From NCBI GenBank assembly GCA_900540405.1, contig UQFW01000015.1, positions 1 to 25,979 on the forward strand: 25,979 nucleotides of DNA, in the 5' to 3' direction. The translations under genes and the position numbers were made by a program. This stretch comes from Candidatus Avelusimicrobium faecicola (GTDB lineage: Bacteria > Elusimicrobiota > Elusimicrobia > Elusimicrobiales > Elusimicrobiaceae). The notes beneath the pieces were generated by a model. The model saw only the letters and a program-made list of their open reading frames with translations, did not search any database and was not told the origin of the DNA. Of this stretch, positions 8,052-14,570 are shown one piece after another. Position 1 is the stretch's first letter; every line of letters begins with the position of its first letter.

Positions 8052-8513
8052 TTACGGCTTTTTGCAGCTGGTTCCGGTACAGTTGGTAAAACCGGCGCTG
8101 ATACAAAAATCCGTATTTCCGTTGCATTGGTCTTTTAGTTTCACAGGGCTCGTGCCGCAATCAATCGGCACCACTAGCGTATAGGCTTCCCCGCCCAAAC
8201 GCTCCACATTTATATTGGAGCCGTCCCGGGTTAATTTGAACCGCCCGGTTATCTCCAAGTAGTCCTCATTTATTGTATAACCGGTTGCATCAATATCTAA
8301 CATGGTCCACGGGGTATCAAACGTGCCGCAACTGTTTTCGCGTTCCCAATCGGCACGCGCCAACGCCTGCCCGATTTGGTGCGCCATATTGAGCCCTTCC
8401 GTCAGTTTAGCACGTTCCACCGTGCGCCTATACCCGCCCAACCCAATGGCGGCAATAATTGCAATAATCACTACAACGGCCATTAACTCGGCCAATGTAA
8501 AGCCTTTTTTCAT
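8052..8513 (-). CDS. Type IV pilin-like (pseudopilin) protein
   Basis: A 153-residue protein with a class III prepilin leader. MKKG is cut before Phe5, with the usual Glu at +5 (GFTLAEL), followed by a hydrophobic helix (about 8-27, rich in Val, Ile and Ala). The first helix continues as GYRRTVERAKLTEGLNMAH. The C-terminal region holds six cysteines (after residue 60), several close together near the end (CNGNTDFC, NCTGTSC), suggesting a disulfide-closed loop. It would be processed by a prepilin peptidase and join a pilus or type II secretion pseudopilus. No assembly genes are in the window. It is divergent from a second pilin-like gene, with separate promoters. The ribosome site is AAGGGG and a terminator follows. 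Major pilin, minor pilin and pseudopilin cannot be distinguished. Confidence 0.88.
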   Translation of the reverse strand: MKKGFTLAELMAVVVIIAIIAAIGLGGYRRTVERAKLTEGLNMAHQIGQALARADWERENSCGTFDTPWTMLDIDATGYTINEDYLEITGRFKLTRDGSNINVERLGGEAYTLVVPIDCGTSPVKLKDQCNGNTDFCISAGFTNCTGTSCKKP

Positions 8514-8543
8514 AAAATCCCCTTAAATTGGAATATATAAACT

Positions 8544-8571
8544 ATTATACTCTTTTTTAACGCGCTTTCAA
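8544..8571 (-). promoter_or_regulatory. Promoter of the minus-strand pilin-like gene
   Basis: On the minus strand TTGAAA (8571-8566), 16 nt, TATAAT (8549-8544). The leader is about 25 nt and includes an AAGGGG ribosome site before the ATG at 8513. Confidence 0.75.
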
Positions 8572-8594
8572 GCGCCGGTGCGGGGCGGTTTCTA

Positions 8595-8623
8595 TTGAAT
8601 ATTTGTAAAAAAACCGATATACT
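8595..8623 (+). promoter_or_regulatory. Promoter of the plus-strand pilin-like gene
   Basis: TTGAAT (8595-8600), 17 nt, TATACT (8618-8623). It lies back to back with the promoter of the divergent pilin-like gene; their -35 boxes are 23 bp apart. Confidence 0.7.
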
Positions 8624-8647
8624 ATAACCATAGTAAAAGGAGAATGT

Positions 8648-9127
8648 ATGAAAAACAACGGTTTTACCCTTATTGAAATGTTAGCCGTCGTGCTGATTAT
8701 TGCCATGTTGGTTTCCGTAGCGTTGCCTAAATACAAACGCTCGGTAGTGCGCGCGGAAGCCATGGAGGCTTTAACCAATTTAAGAACGCTGCAGGATTCC
8801 GCCTTGCGCGCCAAGGCCGCCCGCCCCGACCGTTCCACCCCCAGAAAACTGAACGATTTGGATGTGGATTTATTTGATGCGACGGATGCGGAAAGTGACA
8901 CCTTTACCTTTGGGCGCTACACCTACACCCTGGGGGCTGATTCTATTTCCGCCACTAAAATCGGCAGAGATGCGTACAGCTTTTATGCCTATTACCCGAA
9001 TTTAAGCGGCCTGGGCGGCGAAATTACCTGCTCCGCCCCGGAAGACCTTGTTTGGCTTTGCGAAGGGCTCTGCCGGGAAGGGGCCGACGGTTGTGTAATG
9101 AAAAACGGCCAATATGTAATTAACTAA
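8648..9127 (+). CDS. Type IV pilin-like (pseudopilin) protein
   Basis: A 159-residue protein with leader MKNNG and mature start at Phe6 (GFTLIEML, Glu at +5), then a hydrophobic segment (VVLIIAMLVSVALP) and an amphipathic helix with KRSVVRAEAMEALTNLRTLQ. The C-terminal third has four cysteines (CSAPEDLVWLCEGLCREGADGC). Little beyond the N-terminal helix resembles the divergent pilin at 8052-8513, so the two are diverged paralogues. The start has an AAAGGAGA site 7 nt upstream. It has its own promoter (8595-8623) and terminator (9150-9173), so it is monocistronic. Likely a component of a type IV pilus or type II secretion-like filament; the exact role is unknown. Confidence 0.88.
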   Translation: MKNNGFTLIEMLAVVLIIAMLVSVALPKYKRSVVRAEAMEALTNLRTLQDSALRAKAARPDRSTPRKLNDLDVDLFDATDAESDTFTFGRYTYTLGADSISATKIGRDAYSFYAYYPNLSGLGGEITCSAPEDLVWLCEGLCREGADGCVMKNGQYVIN

Positions 9128-9149
9128 AGTTGCTGTTTGATTTTTACCA

Positions 9150-9173
9150 ACGCCCCGCAAAGGGGCGTTTTTT
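9150..9173 (+). terminator. Intrinsic terminator of the plus-strand pilin-like gene
   Basis: ACGCCCC (9150-9156) pairs with GGGGCGT (9162-9168) around a 5-nt loop, followed by a T tract to 9173. It lies 22 nt after the stop codon. Confidence 0.8.
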
Positions 9174-9239
9174 ATGGGCGGAAAGGGGTTTGTAAAAACA
9201 AAAAAGCCGGGCCGAGCAGATTGTCTTTTTCATTTTACT

Positions 9240-9473
9240 CATAAAAAAACCACGCTCGCGCGTGGTTTCCAAATGGCTCGCCCTGAAGGACTCGGCTTCC
9301 GGTCGTTTTGTTGACTCAAAACGCCTGCAGCCCGGGCTCGCGGTTTTTGCCTTACGCACAGCGGTACCTTTTTATGGTGCGTAAACAAAAACATCGCTCC
9401 GCCTTTCTCGTCCCTACGCAAGCAACGCAGGTTGCTTGCTCAGGGCGCGCAATAATAAAAATTCCCTTTTACA
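9240..9473 (-). repeat. Tandem repeat unit 1: tRNA-Asn 3' end, terminator copy and structured filler (234 bp)
   Basis: Positions 9240-9294 copy the terminator and last 21 nt (T-loop to CCA; 9274-9294) of the tRNA-Asn gene at 9756-9830. The rest (9295-9473) is a filler shared with unit 2. The 21-nt fragment lacks the D arm and anticodon arm, so it is not a working tRNA. The filler contains inverted repeats: GTTTTG with CAAAAC, TTACGCAC with GTGCGTAA, and CAAGCAAC with GTTGCTTG. Short frames across it are not supported as genes. Confidence 0.8.
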
Positions 9474-9721
9474 CATAAAAAAACCACGCTTACGCGTGGT
9501 TTTCAAATGGCTCGCCCTGAAGGACTCGGCTTCCGGTCGTTTTGTTGACTCAAAACGCCTGCAGCCCGGGCTCGCGGTTTTTGCCTTACGCACAGCGGTA
9601 CCTTTTTATAGTGCGTAAACAAAAACATCGCTCCGCACTAACCGTCCTTACGCAAGCATGGCGGCCCGCAGGGTCAGGTTGCTTGTTCAGGGCGCGCAGA
9701 TAACAAAAATTCCCTTTTACT
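9474..9721 (-). repeat. Tandem repeat unit 2: tRNA-Asn 3' end, terminator copy and structured filler (248 bp)
   Basis: This is a second copy of the preceding unit. The tRNA fragment is at 9508-9528, and the terminator copy lies at about 9477-9503. It is nearly identical to unit 1 over the first 150 bp. It differs near 9638-9683, where the CAAGCAAC hairpin loop is replaced by a longer GC-rich stretch. That accounts for its extra 14 bp. Confidence 0.8.
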
Positions 9722-9724
9722 CAT

Positions 9725-9750
9725 AAAAAAACCACGCTTGCGCGTGGTTT
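9725..9750 (-). terminator. Intrinsic terminator of tRNA-Asn
   Basis: On the minus strand CCACGC (9747-9742) pairs with GCGTGG (9737-9732) around a 4-nt loop, flanked by A and T runs ending in seven T. It begins 6 nt after the tRNA 3' CCA. Confidence 0.85.
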
Positions 9751-9755
9751 TCAAA

Positions 9756-9830
9756 TGGCTCGCCCTGAAGGACTCGAACCTTCAACCTACCGGTTAACAG
9801 CCGGTCGCTCCACCATTGAGCTAAGGGCGA
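9756..9830 (-). tRNA. tRNA-Asn (anticodon GTT)
   Basis: A 75-nt minus-strand cloverleaf. The acceptor stem TCGCCCT (from 9830) pairs with AGGGCGA, followed by G and an encoded CCA. The D arm includes GCTCAATGGTGGAGC. The anticodon stem ACCGG/CCGGT encloses loop CTGTTAA, giving anticodon GTT. The T arm GAAGG-TTCGAGT-CCTTC is perfect. It has its own promoter (9871-9899) and terminator (9725-9750). Its last 21 nt plus the terminator are duplicated twice downstream. Confidence 0.97.
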
Positions 9831-9870
9831 ATAAATCTTTTTAATACTGCCTGTCCTTGACTACCTAAAT

Positions 9871-9899
9871 AGTATAACAAATTTTTTTAATACTGTAAA
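9871..9899 (-). promoter_or_regulatory. Promoter of tRNA-Asn
   Basis: On the minus strand TTTACA (9899-9894), 17 nt, TATACT (9876-9871). It starts just 6 bp after the stop codon of the upstream MFS gene. The 5' leader would be about 34 nt. Confidence 0.75.
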
Positions 9900-9905
9900 T
9901 CTTTT

Positions 9906-11126
9906 TTATTGGGTAGCGGTGGCCGTCCAAAAATCCCGTTTTTCACGGCCGAACAAGCTGACAAATATTAGTATAGCAAATATTGCGGCTACTGTACAGA
10001 GGGTAAAATTTAAGCCCCATTTGTCTATACAGGCGGACACGCCCAGCACGCATAAACTTTCCACCGTATAAGTAGCGGTGGCAAATACGCCCAGCATTTT
10101 GCCGCGTAATTCTACCGGGGTGCGCAGTAAAATAATGCTAATCATCATGGCGCCAAACGCCCCAAACGGCACGCCGCACAACACGGTGGCCGCCAATACT
10201 GCCGCTTTCGGCAAGGGAAACAACAACACCAAAACGGACAACAAATACCCCACATAATTAAACGTAAGCAGGGCGAAAAACTTAAACCGCCGCGCGGCCG
10301 ACGCAAACGCCAACGCGCCGATAAACGCCCCCAAGCCAAACGCCCCGCCCAACAGCCCCAAATACAGGGAACTAAAACCATGCTCGTAAATATAAGTAGG
10401 CAGGATAATCAACTCCCACGCCTGCCCCAACAAAAAAGTAGGAAGCGTAAACAAGATACTTTCCAAAATAATTTTGTCCTTACGCACATACGCCAGGGTT
10501 TCCCGGTAAGAAACCGCCGGCTTTAGCACGCGCGGCTTGCGGTTGGTAAACACCAGCAAACACAAAAGCACAATCACCGCGCAAAAAGCCGCGCACATCA
10601 CCCACGCGCTAAACAACCCCGCCCAGGCAATTACCGCACCGCACAAAAGCGGCCCGGCTACGGACATAATGCCGTCCATGGCTTCAATCAGGCCGGAAGT
10701 TTTGGATAGCGGCTCCCCCGCATAGCGCGAAAACGTGGGAGACAGAGCCGTGCGCGCCATTTCCCCCGGCGCATCAAACACAGAACTGGCAAAAACCAAT
10801 AGCCCGATAAGCCACGTTTCCGCCCGGTCCACCCCCACCAATACGGCAATAAACCCAATCAGCACCAGCTGGGAAACTTCGCACACAAACATGGTTTTGG
10901 AGCGGCCGAACTTGTCTATTACCTGCCCGCCGAAAACGGAAGAAAATATATTAGGCAGTAAAGCGCAAAAGCCCACCACCCCGGTCCACCACACGCTTCC
11001 GGTGGTGCTTAACACATACCAAGGCAGTAAAATTTGCATAAACTGGTTGGTCAGCGAGGAGAACGCCTCCGTCGTTAAAATCAGTTTCCAAGGGGTCTTG
11101 TTGGCTTTTTTAGTTAATAATAACAT
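9906..11126 (-). CDS. MFS transporter (MFS_3 / enterobactin-exporter-like)
   Basis: A 406-residue inner-membrane protein with about 12 predicted transmembrane helices, beginning with TEAFSSLTNQFMQILLPWYV. The MFS loop 2-3 motif is present in relaxed form (GGQVIDKFGRSKTM, near residues 67-80). The overall pattern is that of the MFS_3 group, which includes drug and siderophore exporters. The substrate cannot be predicted, and no siderophore or drug-resistance gene is adjacent. The start at 11126 has a GAGAG ribosome site and a TATAAT at 11145-11150, giving a short leader. It is divergent from the DnaJ-like gene. No terminator separates its stop from the tRNA-Asn promoter, so some read-through into the tRNA is possible. 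Confidence 0.88.
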   Translation of the reverse strand: MLLLTKKANKTPWKLILTTEAFSSLTNQFMQILLPWYVLSTTGSVWWTGVVGFCALLPNIFSSVFGGQVIDKFGRSKTMFVCEVSQLVLIGFIAVLVGVDRAETWLIGLLVFASSVFDAPGEMARTALSPTFSRYAGEPLSKTSGLIEAMDGIMSVAGPLLCGAVIAWAGLFSAWVMCAAFCAVIVLLCLLVFTNRKPRVLKPAVSYRETLAYVRKDKIILESILFTLPTFLLGQAWELIILPTYIYEHGFSSLYLGLLGGAFGLGAFIGALAFASAARRFKFFALLTFNYVGYLLSVLVLLFPLPKAAVLAATVLCGVPFGAFGAMMISIILLRTPVELRGKMLGVFATATYTVESLCVLGVSACIDKWGLNFTLCTVAAIFAILIFVSLFGREKRDFWTATATQ

Positions 11127-11144
11127 AGTGAATCTCTCTTAAAA

Positions 11145-11150
11145 ATTATA
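11145..11150 (-). promoter_or_regulatory. -10 box of the MFS gene
   Basis: On the minus strand a TATAAT lies 18 nt before the ATG at 11126, with a GAGAG ribosome site in between. No good -35 is seen. The AT-rich divergent spacer also offers TATAAA at 11149-11154 for the plus-strand DnaJ-like gene. Confidence 0.5.
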
Positions 11151-11178
11151 TAAAATGATGGTAAGGAAGTGATAAGTT

Positions 11179-12162
11179 ATGGCAGAATACAAAGATTACT
11201 ATAAAATTTTAGGCGTGGGCAAAACAGCCACAGACGCCGAAATTAAAAAGGCATTCAAACAACAGGCCCGCAAATGCCACCCGGATTTACACCCGGAAGC
11301 GGAAAAGGCAAAATGGACGGAAAAGTTTAAGGATTTGAACGAAGCATACACCGTGCTTTCGGACAAACAAAAACGCACCATTTATGACCAAGTGGGCCAA
11401 GAAGGCTACCAAAATTATGCGCGCGGCGGCGGGGCTTCCCGCAGTAGCGCCGGCGCGAATCCGTATCAGCAGTACCAACAATACGGCAATTTCGGCGGCG
11501 GACAAACCAGCTATAACTTTAGCTCTAACGGTGCCGGATTTGACGGAGGAGGGTTTAGTGACTTCTTCCAAAGCATTTTCGGCAACCTAGGCGGTATGGG
11601 CGGCATGGGCGGTATGAGCGGACGCGGCTTTGGCGGTTTCGGCCAGAACTTCGGGCGCAGTGCGGCCGCCGGGGTGCAATCGGGTGATGTGGAAGCCGAA
11701 CTGGCCCTGAATTTGGAAGAAGCCCACCGCGGCGGAAATATGCAGCTTACACTGCCCAGCGGCCGGAATGTGACGGTCAAGTTTCCCGCCGGAATAAGCG
11801 AAGGCAAAAAAATCAAACTAAAAGGCATGGGCAACCCCACCGCCAACGGGAATGGGGATTTGTACCTGATTATCAAAATCCGCCCGCATGCGCAGTTTAG
11901 GCTGGAGGGCGAAGATTTACAGGTGCCCGTAATTATTATGCCGTGGACGGCGGCTTTGGGCGGTACCATTTATGTACCCACGTTGGACGGCCCCGTGAAA
12001 GTAAAAGTACCCGCCGGCACACACAGCGGCAAAAAATTAAAATTAAGCGGCAAGGGGTTGAGCGCCAAAGGCAACTTATACGTCACGCTGACCATAGACG
12101 TACCCCGCACCCTGACCAAAGAGCAAAAAGACTTGTTTAGCAAGTTGGCGGCTCTCGGGTAA
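11179..12162 (+). CDS. DnaJ-family co-chaperone, CbpA type (class B, no zinc finger)
   Basis: A 327-residue Hsp70 co-chaperone. Residues 1-73 form a J domain (DYYKILGV, then the HPD motif in KCHPDLHPEA) that stimulates DnaK's ATPase. A Gly/Phe-rich linker follows (about 75-170), with GGMGGMGGMSG repeats. The DnaJ C-terminal substrate-binding region covers about 175-327 (RGGNMQLTLPSGRNVTVKFPAGI, and VKVPAGTHSGKKLKLSGKG). There are no CxxCxGxG zinc-finger repeats, so it is CbpA/DnaJB-like rather than DnaJ proper. The start has an AAGGAA site 12 nt upstream. A strong terminator follows at 12171. Class assignment is confident; whether it is the main J protein of the cell is unknown. Confidence 0.93.
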   Translation: MAEYKDYYKILGVGKTATDAEIKKAFKQQARKCHPDLHPEAEKAKWTEKFKDLNEAYTVLSDKQKRTIYDQVGQEGYQNYARGGGASRSSAGANPYQQYQQYGNFGGGQTSYNFSSNGAGFDGGGFSDFFQSIFGNLGGMGGMGGMSGRGFGGFGQNFGRSAAAGVQSGDVEAELALNLEEAHRGGNMQLTLPSGRNVTVKFPAGISEGKKIKLKGMGNPTANGNGDLYLIIKIRPHAQFRLEGEDLQVPVIIMPWTAALGGTIYVPTLDGPVKVKVPAGTHSGKKLKLSGKGLSAKGNLYVTLTIDVPRTLTKEQKDLFSKLAALG

Positions 12163-12170
12163 AATATTTA

Positions 12171-12204
12171 ACCGCCGGAGTTTTTGCTCCGGCGGTATTT
12201 TTTT
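12171..12204 (+). terminator. Intrinsic terminator of the DnaJ-like gene
   Basis: A perfect 10-bp stem, ACCGCCGGAG with CTCCGGCGGT (12187-12196), encloses a 6-nt loop, followed by ATTTTTTT. The T run sits 17 nt before the next gene's start. Confidence 0.92.
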
Positions 12205-12221
12205 ATAAGGAGCTTTACAAT

Positions 12222-12620
12222 ATGACAGAAATTACCTGCACGTACACCGGCGACAGCGAAACCGCGCTCGTCCACGGCCCGACCGGCACCACCTTAAAAA
12301 CCGATTTACCGCCCGATAACGGCGGCAAGGGGCGCTGTTTTTCCCCCACCGATTTACTGGCCGCCGCCTTTGCCTCTTGCACTTTAACCATTATGGGCAA
12401 AATGGCCGCCGCCCGCGGGGATGATTTTACAGGCGCGCATTTATCCATACAAAAAATTATGGCCGCCAACCCGCGCCGCGTGGGCGAATTTGTGCTGGAA
12501 ATTACTTTCCCCGCGCACTTTACGCAAGAACAGAAAAAGTTTTATCTGTCTGCCGTAAACGCCTGCCCGGTGCATCAGACTTTAAGTAAAGACGTCAAAT
12601 TAACGGTCCGCGTTTTATAG
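12222..12620 (+). CDS. OsmC/Ohr family protein (paralogue 1)
   Basis: A 132-residue protein of the OsmC/Ohr fold, thiol-dependent peroxidases that reduce organic hydroperoxides. The two conserved redox cysteines are present: C53 in FASCTLTIMG and C115 in NACPVHQTLS. The length is in the range of the small YhfA/OsmC-like members. An AAGGAG site lies 8 nt before the start. A second, related gene follows at 12682. The pair shares RGDD, PRRV.E, FTQ.QK..Y and CPVH..L, so it probably arose by tandem duplication. The physiological peroxide and electron donor are unknown. Confidence 0.9.
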   Translation: MTEITCTYTGDSETALVHGPTGTTLKTDLPPDNGGKGRCFSPTDLLAAAFASCTLTIMGKMAAARGDDFTGAHLSIQKIMAANPRRVGEFVLEITFPAHFTQEQKKFYLSAVNACPVHQTLSKDVKLTVRVL

Positions 12621-12681
12621 TGCAAAAACCACCGGCACAAACCGGGCATAAACTGTTAGTATATACATGGAGGGTAAAATT

Positions 12682-13065
12682 ATGGCTATACAAATAACAT
12701 TGGGAAACAACTTACAAACCACCGCCCGCTTGGAAGGGCACACCGCCGCCGTAAAAACGGCGTATTTTGACCCGCGCGAAGATATGCAACCGGGGGAACT
12801 GCTCGCCAGTGCGCTGGGGGCCTGTATGCTTACCATGGTAGGCTACGCCGCCCAAAAACGCGGGGACGATGTTTCCGGCACGCAACTGACGGTAGAACCT
12901 GTTTTCGGGGGTACTCCGCGCCGCGTGACGGAAATAAAACTGACGTTTGCTTATCCGGCAAACTTCACGCAACCCCAAAAGGATTTATACACCAAAACGG
13001 CGCAAACCTGCCCGGTGCATAACTCCCTGCGGGAAGACATCCAATATACAATAGAAGTAAAATAA
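12682..13065 (+). CDS. OsmC/Ohr family protein (paralogue 2)
   Basis: A 127-residue OsmC-like protein. The redox pair is C48 (LGACMLTMVG) and C110 (QTCPVHNSL). An in-frame ATG at 12667 would add five residues. I chose 12682 because GGAGGG (12669-12674) is a near-ideal ribosome site 7 nt before it and would otherwise be coding. It is a diverged tandem paralogue of 12222-12620. The N-terminal half is more divergent than the C-terminal half, and this copy lacks the earlier copy's extra cysteines C6 and C39. A terminator follows. The two may form homodimers or a heterodimer, since OsmC proteins are obligate dimers; which applies cannot be told. Confidence 0.88.
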   Translation: MAIQITLGNNLQTTARLEGHTAAVKTAYFDPREDMQPGELLASALGACMLTMVGYAAQKRGDDVSGTQLTVEPVFGGTPRRVTEIKLTFAYPANFTQPQKDLYTKTAQTCPVHNSLREDIQYTIEVK

Positions 13066-13073
13066 ACGAACCG

Positions 13074-13109
13074 CTCCGCGCCGCATTTTACCGGGCGCGG
13101 AGTTTTTTT
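13074..13109 (+). terminator. Intrinsic terminator after the OsmC pair
   Basis: CTCCGCGCC (13074-13082) pairs with GGCGCGGAG (13094-13102), followed by seven T. Confidence 0.88.
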
Positions 13110-13147
13110 GCCCTGTTTAGCACTCCCCACCTGCGCGCAGGATTTAT

Positions 13148-13153
13148 TATAAT
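13148..13153 (+). promoter_or_regulatory. -10 box immediately upstream of the KtrB start
   Basis: TATAAT ends 6 nt before the ATG at 13160. No Shine-Dalgarno intervenes and no clear -35 is visible. Fits leaderless transcription. Confidence 0.55.
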
Positions 13154-13159
13154 AAAAGT

Positions 13160-14539
13160 ATGTCTAGCATTAACTGGAAAGAAATTTTCTGCCAACTGAA
13201 AGACTTTATTAAAATGTCTGTCAAAAAGTACACGCTGTTTGTTTTGCGTTTATCCCCCCACCAAAACTTACTGCAGGGGATTGTGATGTATACTTTTTTG
13301 GGGTGGATTGCGCTGTCACTCCCGTTTATGAAAACCCAAAGCGTGGGGTGGCTGGATAACCTTTTTACCGCCGCTTCCGCCGCGTCTACCACCGGGCTTA
13401 CCAGCGTAAACTTTGCCGATTCTTACTCCTTTTTGGGTAAACTGGTGGTTTTGTTTATGATTCAGGTGGGCGGGCTTGGCTATATGACCATGTCCTCCTT
13501 TTTGTATTTATCCACGTCGCGCCGCTTGCGCCCCCACCAAAAAGAGGTGCTGACGGCGGAATTTTCCCTACCGCAAACGCTGGATTTGCACGATTTTTTA
13601 CGCGCCGCTATGATTTTTACCGCCGTGGTGGAAAGCGTGGGTGCGGTGCTGTTATTCAACTATTTTATGCACCACGATTTTGGCATTTTTCAAGCGGCTT
13701 GGTACAGTATTTTCCATAGCGTATCGGCCTTTTGTACGGCCGGGTTCAGCCTGTGGAGCGATAGTTTAACCGGCTTTTATGACAGCAAAACCGTAAACAT
13801 TATTATCATGGGGCTATCTTTAGCGGGCTCCATGGGGTTTATTGTGGTGACGGATATTTTTAATTGGGTGACGCGCCGCGCCAAAGAAATTTCCTACACC
13901 ACCAAAATTATCGTTCTGGCTACCACGGTGCTGTTGGCGTTCGGCTCCTTAATCGTGTTTATTACCAACCCGGAAATGAACCTGTGGGAATCGGTCTTTC
14001 AATGTACGGCGGCTATGACGACCTCCGGGTTTAATACGGTCAGTATTAGTTCCATGTCGTCGTGTTCCCTGCTTATTTTAGCTATGCTTATGAGTATCGG
14101 CGGTGCGCCGTCCGGCACCGGGGGCGGTATTAAGTGTACGGCCGTCACCAGTGTATTTGCCATTTTATACAGCCAGCTAATGGGATATAAACACATTTCT
14201 TTTTTGGGGCGTAGAATCCCCCTGCGGCGCATTTATTTGGCAACGTCTACCTTTATTTTTTATGCCATTTTGCTGTTTATCTGCCTGTTCTGGCTTTCTT
14301 TTACCGAGGAAGGCAAGCCGTTCCTAAACCTGGTTTTTGAAGCCGCCGCCGCCCTGGGCACCGCCGGTATGACGATGGACTTTACCCCCCAGTTAAGCGC
14401 GTGGGGCAAAGGGATTATCATTATCGCCATGATTATCGGCCGCGTAGGGGTAATTACCTTTGGCCTGGCATTACTGGACATTGGGGATGATGACGACGAC
14501 GCGCCCGAGCCCACCCGCAAGGCAGACCTTGCCATTTAG
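13160..14539 (+). CDS. ktrB: KtrB/TrkH-family K+ transporter membrane subunit
   Basis: A 459-residue inner-membrane K+ (or Na+-dependent K+) transporter subunit. The four P-loop selectivity-filter repeats can be picked out: ASTTGLTSV, CTAGFSLW, TTSGFNTV and GTAGMTMD. Each has the central Gly that lines the ion path. The length and about eight membrane segments fit KtrB rather than the longer TrkH. IGGAPSGTGGGIKCT is also typical of the family. The normal partner, a cytoplasmic RCK-domain KtrA/TrkA protein, is not encoded nearby; rimO follows instead. The C-terminus carries an unusual GDDDDDAPEPTRK tail. The start lacks a ribosome site, but a -10 box ends 6 nt upstream. KtrB versus TrkH is judged from length only. 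Confidence 0.9.
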   Translation: MSSINWKEIFCQLKDFIKMSVKKYTLFVLRLSPHQNLLQGIVMYTFLGWIALSLPFMKTQSVGWLDNLFTAASAASTTGLTSVNFADSYSFLGKLVVLFMIQVGGLGYMTMSSFLYLSTSRRLRPHQKEVLTAEFSLPQTLDLHDFLRAAMIFTAVVESVGAVLLFNYFMHHDFGIFQAAWYSIFHSVSAFCTAGFSLWSDSLTGFYDSKTVNIIIMGLSLAGSMGFIVVTDIFNWVTRRAKEISYTTKIIVLATTVLLAFGSLIVFITNPEMNLWESVFQCTAAMTTSGFNTVSISSMSSCSLLILAMLMSIGGAPSGTGGGIKCTAVTSVFAILYSQLMGYKHISFLGRRIPLRRIYLATSTFIFYAILLFICLFWLSFTEEGKPFLNLVFEAAAALGTAGMTMDFTPQLSAWGKGIIIIAMIIGRVGVITFGLALLDIGDDDDDAPEPTRKADLAI

Positions 14540-14558
14540 GCCAAAAACGGATATTTTG

Positions 14559-14564
14559 TAAAAT
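14559..14564 (+). promoter_or_regulatory. -10 box immediately upstream of rimO
   Basis: TAAAAT ends 6 nt before the ATG at 14571, with no Shine-Dalgarno. The geometry is the same as at 1140, 13148, 16776 (minus) and 16830. Confidence 0.45.
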
Positions 14565-14570
14565 ATAACT

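Noticed and set aside
9144..9421. Minus-strand frames of 60-71 codons across the tRNA-linked repeats
   Set aside because: They read through the terminator copy and the tRNA fragment, and the same frame reappears wherever the repeat does. They follow from the repeat and are not supported as genes.
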